From the NCBI GenBank assembly GCA_016876055.1, contig VHDM01000013.1, forward strand, positions 1-20,847: a DNA stretch of 20,847 nt. Direction: 5' to 3'. The stretch's first letter is position 1. Each line of letters opens with the position of its first letter. Of the stretch, positions 17,750 through 20,847 are shown piece by piece. Below the pieces are notes generated by a model. It was given only the letters and a program-made list of their open reading frames with translations, made no database searches and was not told where the DNA came from. The DNA is from Verrucomicrobiota bacterium. Lineage in GTDB: Bacteria; Verrucomicrobiota; Verrucomicrobiia; Methylacidiphilales; Verrucolacustridaceae. The position numbers and the translations under genes are program-made.

Positions 17750-18654
17750 ACCCCATGGATCAAGCTCTGGTCCTTTCCACCCGCTCAGCGGCCGGCTGGC
17801 GGGCTTGGCGGCAAGATTGGTCGGAACTTTGCAAGCTCCGGCTCACCTCCCTGGTTTTGCTTACGACTTTGGTGGGGATGTACTGCGGCTCGGCCGGAAG
17901 ACTTGCTCCCCTAAGAACGGTTTTCACGCTCTTCGGCACCATGCTGGTGGCGGCCGCCGCGGCGGTGCTCAACGAGTGGATCGAAAGGGATCTGGACGCC
18001 AAGATGGAGCGGACCGCGCAGCGCCCTCTGCCCATGGGAAGAATCAGTCCGGATGAAGCCCTGCTGGGCGGGGCCTTGATGGCCGCGGCGGGGTTGGCGA
18101 TTCTCTATTTTGGGGTTTATCCGCCCGTGGCGTTTTTAGCAGCGGCCACGCTGGCGCTTTACCTTTTTGTCTATACCCCGATGAAAAGATGGACGGTGCT
18201 TAACACCTTGGTGGGGGCGGTGCCGGGGGCGATTCCACCCTTGCTGGGTTTTATGGCGGGTCGAGGAAGCCTCGGGGCGGAGGGCTGGGCCCTTTTTTCC
18301 ATTCTTTTTCTCTGGCAGATCCCTCACTTTCTTTCGATTGCCTGGAGGTATCGGGCTGACTACCGACGGGCGGGTTTTCGCATGTTGCCTTGTTCCGATG
18401 AGCAGGGGAGGGTGACTGGCCTGGTTTCGACGCTTTATTGCGTGGTTCTTTTGGTGGTGGTGATTTGGCCATTTTACCTCGGCGCGGCCGGACCGTGGTA
18501 CCTTGGAGGGGCGGTGGCCCTTAGCTTAGGGTTCACCGCCGCGGCTCTAGGGTTCACCCTGAAGCCCACCCCGGACACGGCACGGTATCTTTTTCTGGCT
18601 TCCGTGGCCTATCTGCCAACGGTCCTTATTCTCCTGGTGGCAGACCGTCGGTGA
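17746..18654 (+). CDS. ctaB: Protoheme IX farnesyltransferase (heme O synthase, UbiA family)
   Basis: The protein has 302 residues and seven to nine transmembrane helices. The first prenyl-diphosphate/Mg motif is NEWIERDLDAKMERTAQRPL (76-95), and the second region is YTPMKRWTVLNTLVGAVPGA followed by IPPLLGF. It adds a farnesyl group to heme B to make heme O, the substrate of CtaA. Glu80 replaces the commoner Asp in the first motif; similar Glu variants exist in other heme O synthases, so activity is expected. The start ATG overlaps the ctaA stop as ATGA; an additional Met lies at residue 4. The 3' end overlaps a small ORF by GTGA. Confidence 0.94.
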   Translation: MNPMDQALVLSTRSAAGWRAWRQDWSELCKLRLTSLVLLTTLVGMYCGSAGRLAPLRTVFTLFGTMLVAAAAAVLNEWIERDLDAKMERTAQRPLPMGRISPDEALLGGALMAAAGLAILYFGVYPPVAFLAAATLALYLFVYTPMKRWTVLNTLVGAVPGAIPPLLGFMAGRGSLGAEGWALFSILFLWQIPHFLSIAWRYRADYRRAGFRMLPCSDEQGRVTGLVSTLYCVVLLVVVIWPFYLGAAGPWYLGGAVALSLGFTAAALGFTLKPTPDTARYLFLASVAYLPTVLILLVADRR

Positions 18655-18776
18655 AACCAGCCCGCGATATGCGCAAGGCCAACTTGCGTCTGCTCTTCCT
18701 TATGATTGGGGTGACCCTCGCCATGACCGCCTACTGGCTATATTTCATTATCGTCAAAGAGCCGATCCAACCCTAG
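18651..18776 (+). CDS. Small single-helix membrane protein, 41 residues, unknown
   Basis: A GTG start overlaps the ctaB TGA as GTGA, giving a 41-residue product; an in-frame ATG at 18669 would give 35 residues. The sequence is a basic N-terminus (RDMRKANLR), one hydrophobic helix of about 22 residues (LLFLMIGVTLAMTAYWLYFI) and a short KEPIQP tail, consistent with a bitopic protein with its N-terminus inside. It fills the gap between ctaB and coxC exactly. Small single-helix proteins occur in this position in other oxidase operons and may be minor oxidase subunits or assembly factors; that role is inference. No homologue is recognised by sequence. Confidence 0.6.
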   Translation: MKPARDMRKANLRLLFLMIGVTLAMTAYWLYFIIVKEPIQP

Positions 18777-18788
18777 ATCGATGGCGTG

Positions 18789-19439
18789 ATGAGTTCGGCC
18801 ACATTAACTGCAGGTCACGCCGCTGGTCCCCCAGCCGCCCCGCGCTTTTCCCTGCCGAAATTCGGAATGCTCGTTTTTTTGGCTTCCGAAGCCATGCTGT
18901 TTGCCGGTCTGATCGGGGGCTACATTGTCCTGCGGTTGGCGCAGGGGCCCGGGAATTGGCCGCCCCCCGGAGCGCCGGACATTGGAATCCAGGTTCCGCC
19001 CACCTTTTTAAATTGGGTGATGATTGGAAACACCATCATCCTTCTTTCGAGCAGTCTAACCTACCACTGGGGTGAGGTCTGCATGCGCAAAGGCAGGAGC
19101 GGTGTTTTGGGTTACGCCCTCACCGCAGTTTTTGGGGCGGTTTTTTTGGGGGTGCAGGCCTGGGAATGGCTTCACTTAAAGCATGAGGGGATGTGGGTAA
19201 ACACCTTTGGAACCTACGGGTCCTGCTTTTTTACCATGACGGGTTTTCATGGCGCCCACGTCTTCATTGGTTGGGTGGCCATTCTGATTGTTTTGGGGCG
19301 GTCCACCATCCGGCAAATGCAGATTTTTTCGGGACAGACGCCCGTTGGCTCCCACACCTGCGAGGAGTTGACCGGGTACTACTGGCACTTCGTCGACGTT
19401 GTCTGGATCTTTCTCTACGGGATCCTCTACGTCCTCTGA
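18789..19439 (+). CDS. coxC: Cytochrome c oxidase subunit III (five-helix form)
   Basis: The protein has 216 residues from the ATG at 18789; a GTG directly before it (18786) is an equal alternative, and neither has a clear Shine-Dalgarno sequence. Five transmembrane helices are visible (about 26-48, 72-92, 104-126, 148-170 and 198-215), matching the form of subunit III that lacks the first two helices. Family motifs are LASEAMLFAGLIGGY (31-45), MTGFHGAHVFIG (150-161) and YYWHFVDVVWIFLY (197-210). Subunit III stabilises subunit I and its proton uptake path. It is the last oxidase gene here. No subunit IV gene follows, because the next gene is on the other strand and ends 9 nt away. Confidence 0.93.
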   Translation: MSSATLTAGHAAGPPAAPRFSLPKFGMLVFLASEAMLFAGLIGGYIVLRLAQGPGNWPPPGAPDIGIQVPPTFLNWVMIGNTIILLSSSLTYHWGEVCMRKGRSGVLGYALTAVFGAVFLGVQAWEWLHLKHEGMWVNTFGTYGSCFFTMTGFHGAHVFIGWVAILIVLGRSTIRQMQIFSGQTPVGSHTCEELTGYYWHFVDVVWIFLYGILYVL

Positions 19440-19448
19440 CCTCGGGCC

Positions 19449-20090
19449 CTAGGCTCGGCCAAGAAAAGCCGCCAAGGCATTGCCCAGTTCCTCGGGAGAG
19501 GAGCAACGGACCGGATCCCCGACCTTGGGCATAAAGAGATAACCCTCCCCATAGGCCGGGCCATTCAGGACGCAGGCGTCGGTCCGGCACTCACCGATCT
19601 GGTCCCGGACCGACTCAAGTAGCTCGGAGGGGTTTCCCGCGGCCTCCCATTTCCAGCCGACGATTTTTGATTTCGGTGCGAGGGACCGGATTTTCGTGAG
19701 TACGCGCGGAGCAGGCTTTAACTCCAGGCGAACCCCCTCCAGATGACCGGGCCATTTGTCGCGGGACAACTGGTTGCCGGCCAGGTCGTGGGCCGAGGCG
19801 AGGTCATAGTCAGGCAAAGCGGCGGGCAGGAGAATACCGCCAAACTTTTCGAGATCAGTTTTCTCAAAAAGTTTTGCAAGATCGTGGACGGTCTGGAACC
19901 TCTCCGAGGAGTGGAGGCCCGTGGGGAGGGGGTAGGTGGCCCCGGTTCCATACCAAAGGGTGACATGATGCCGGTGTTTGCGCAGGGTTTCAGCGAGAAC
20001 CACGCCGGTTTTGCCGGTCGAAAAATTGGCCAGCAGGCGGGCCCGGTCCAACGCCACCCCGGCCGGCCCGGCGATCAGCAGAATTTCCAT
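19449..20090 (-). CDS. Stand-alone CoaB-like (phosphopantothenoylcysteine synthetase domain) protein
   Basis: The protein has 213 residues with a Rossmann-like N-terminus: ILLIAGPAGVALDRARLLANFSTG beginning at 3 (NFSTG at 22-26), then GVVLAETL and HHVTLWYG, the typical start of the CoaB domain of Dfp. Lys112, Glu149 (VGWKWEA) and Asn176 (CVLNGPAYG) line up by eye with catalytic or binding residues of CoaB. There is no CoaA-like (PPC decarboxylase) flavodoxin half, so it is either a separate CoaB for coenzyme A synthesis or a related enzyme of unknown substrate. Several loops differ from classical CoaB. It is convergent with coxC and divergent from the lycopene cyclase, and so is not part of the respiratory operon. 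Confidence 0.7.
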   Translation of the reverse strand: MEILLIAGPAGVALDRARLLANFSTGKTGVVLAETLRKHRHHVTLWYGTGATYPLPTGLHSSERFQTVHDLAKLFEKTDLEKFGGILLPAALPDYDLASAHDLAGNQLSRDKWPGHLEGVRLELKPAPRVLTKIRSLAPKSKIVGWKWEAAGNPSELLESVRDQIGECRTDACVLNGPAYGEGYLFMPKVGDPVRCSSPEELGNALAAFLGRA

Positions 20091-20173
20091 GGAAAAAGAG
20101 TAACGGCAAAGGCCGCCCGCGAAAACATCAGGCTTGCCGATTCAGCCGGAACAACCGAAACCCGTAGGAAACC

Positions 20174-20847
20174 ATGACCTATCTTGGCTTCCATCTGGCC
20201 TTTAACCTGCCCTTGTTGGCGGTGCTATTTTTCCTCTCGGGTCGGGGGATTTGGCCCCAAGAGGTGGTTTTGGTGATGCTGGGCATCCTCGGGATTGTCA
20301 TGACCTTCACCTCGCCGTGGGACAACTACGCGGTAGCGAAGGGGATTTGGGATTTTCCCCGCGAGCGGGTCTGGTTCCGGGTGGGGAAGCTGCCCGTTGA
20401 GGAGTATGCCTTTTTCATCATTCAGACCTTGCAGGTGATGTGGCTCAGCTGGGCCTTTCTTCGTTGGGTGGAGCCGCCTGCCGGGGCGCCACCGGCGCGC
20501 TGGATCGGGGATCCCTCCGTGCTTCGGCATATTTCGATTCTGCTGATTTTCTGGGCGGCCGCTGGCGTTGCCCTTAAGGAGTGGCCAAGGCGGGAGCCGC
20601 GCAGCCATTACGCTTGGCACCTGTTTTACTGGTTTCTGCCGGTACTGGGCATCCAGTGGACGGTTGGCTGGCCGCTGCTTTCGGCGTACTGGCTGCAGGT
20701 ACTGGTGCCCACCCTGGTGATTGGCACCTACCTTTGTGTCGCGGACTGGATTGCGATCGGCAAGGGAATCTGGTTCTTCGACGAGGAACAGATTACCGGC
20801 TGGAAAATCCGGGGGGTGATGCCCTGGGAGGAGGCAGCCTTTTTCTA
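20174..20847 (+). CDS. Lycopene beta-cyclase, fused CrtYc-CrtYd type (3' partial)
   Basis: The frame is open from the ATG at 20174 to the window edge, 224 residues visible. AGGAA at 20166-20170 provides a short-spaced ribosome-binding site. The two repeats of this family are visible: SPWDNYAVAKGIWDF (47-61) with LPVEEYAFF (73-81), then DWIAIGKGIWFFDEEQITG (191-209) with MPWEEAAFF (216-224). Hydrophobic helices separate them. The protein would cyclise the ends of lycopene to make beta-carotene-type pigments in the cytoplasmic membrane. The paired EExxFF motifs in one chain indicate a fused heterodimer-type cyclase rather than separate CrtYc and CrtYd. The gene continues past the window by an unknown length. 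The 83 bp to the divergent CoaB-like gene hold no clear promoter. Confidence 0.88.
   Translation, partial: MTYLGFHLAFNLPLLAVLFFLSGRGIWPQEVVLVMLGILGIVMTFTSPWDNYAVAKGIWDFPRERVWFRVGKLPVEEYAFFIIQTLQVMWLSWAFLRWVEPPAGAPPARWIGDPSVLRHISILLIFWAAAGVALKEWPRREPRSHYAWHLFYWFLPVLGIQWTVGWPLLSAYWLQVLVPTLVIGTYLCVADWIAIGKGIWFFDEEQITGWKIRGVMPWEEAAFF

Noticed and set aside
17971..18032. Glu80 in place of Asp in the CtaB NxxxDxxxD motif as a sign of inactivity
   Set aside because: Glu at this position occurs in other heme O synthases, the remaining motif is intact, and the gene sits between ctaA and coxC in a normal operon.
1..20847. RNA genes, CRISPR arrays, insertion sequences or prophage genes
   Set aside because: No repeat-spacer array, transposase motif or tRNA-like cloverleaf was seen. 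Gaps between genes are all below 300 bases.

Overview
The window is a GC-rich, densely packed bacterial segment devoted mainly to aerobic respiration. Alternative complex III (ACIII) in the order actABCDEF, an A1-type heme-copper oxidase, a DUF2723/TPR membrane protein and a CrtYcd-type lycopene cyclase together suggest a Verrucomicrobiota-like (Opitutae-like) or related bacterium. That assignment is inference from gene content. No rRNA, tRNA, insertion sequence or CRISPR array was seen.

Layout. (1) 1-2760 (+): DUF2723 (GT-C-like) membrane protein with a C-terminal TPR region, cut at its 5' end by the window. (2) 2761-2933: intergenic space between convergent genes, holding degenerate GTGGCGRGT units and an imperfect 30-bp-arm inverted repeat. 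(3) 2934-13803 (-): one run of ten genes, nine junctions, all overlapping by 1-4 nt or separated by only 3 nt. Transcription order is actA, actB, actC, actD, actE, actF, a small anchored protein, a CcoN-like membrane protein, a CcoO-like monoheme cytochrome c and a second membrane-anchored monoheme cytochrome c. (4) 13804-14046: divergent intergenic region. (5) 14047-19439 (+): coxB, coxA, ctaA (heme A synthase), ctaB (heme O synthase), a 41-residue single-helix ORF and coxC. (6) 19449-20090 (-): stand-alone CoaB-like protein. (7) 20174-20847 (+): fused lycopene beta-cyclase, running off the window edge.

How it works together. ACIII oxidises quinol and passes electrons to cytochrome c. The divergently encoded oxidase, whose subunit II has a CuA site but no fused cytochrome c domain, reduces O2; ctaA and ctaB make its heme A. 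The unusual part is the tail of the ACIII operon. It looks like a cbb3-oxidase CcoN/CcoO/cytochrome c trio, but the CcoN-like subunit has lost nearly all heme and CuB histidine ligands (one possible CuB-type His remains), and the CcoO-like cytochrome has Cys where CcoO carries its axial Met. This appears to be a non-catalytic relic of an oxidase, retained as part of, or a partner to, ACIII. It is the best candidate here for an undescribed system.

Several start sites were moved from the longest ORF to internal ATG codons that give 4-nt overlaps or a good ribosome-binding site; these are noted per gene.
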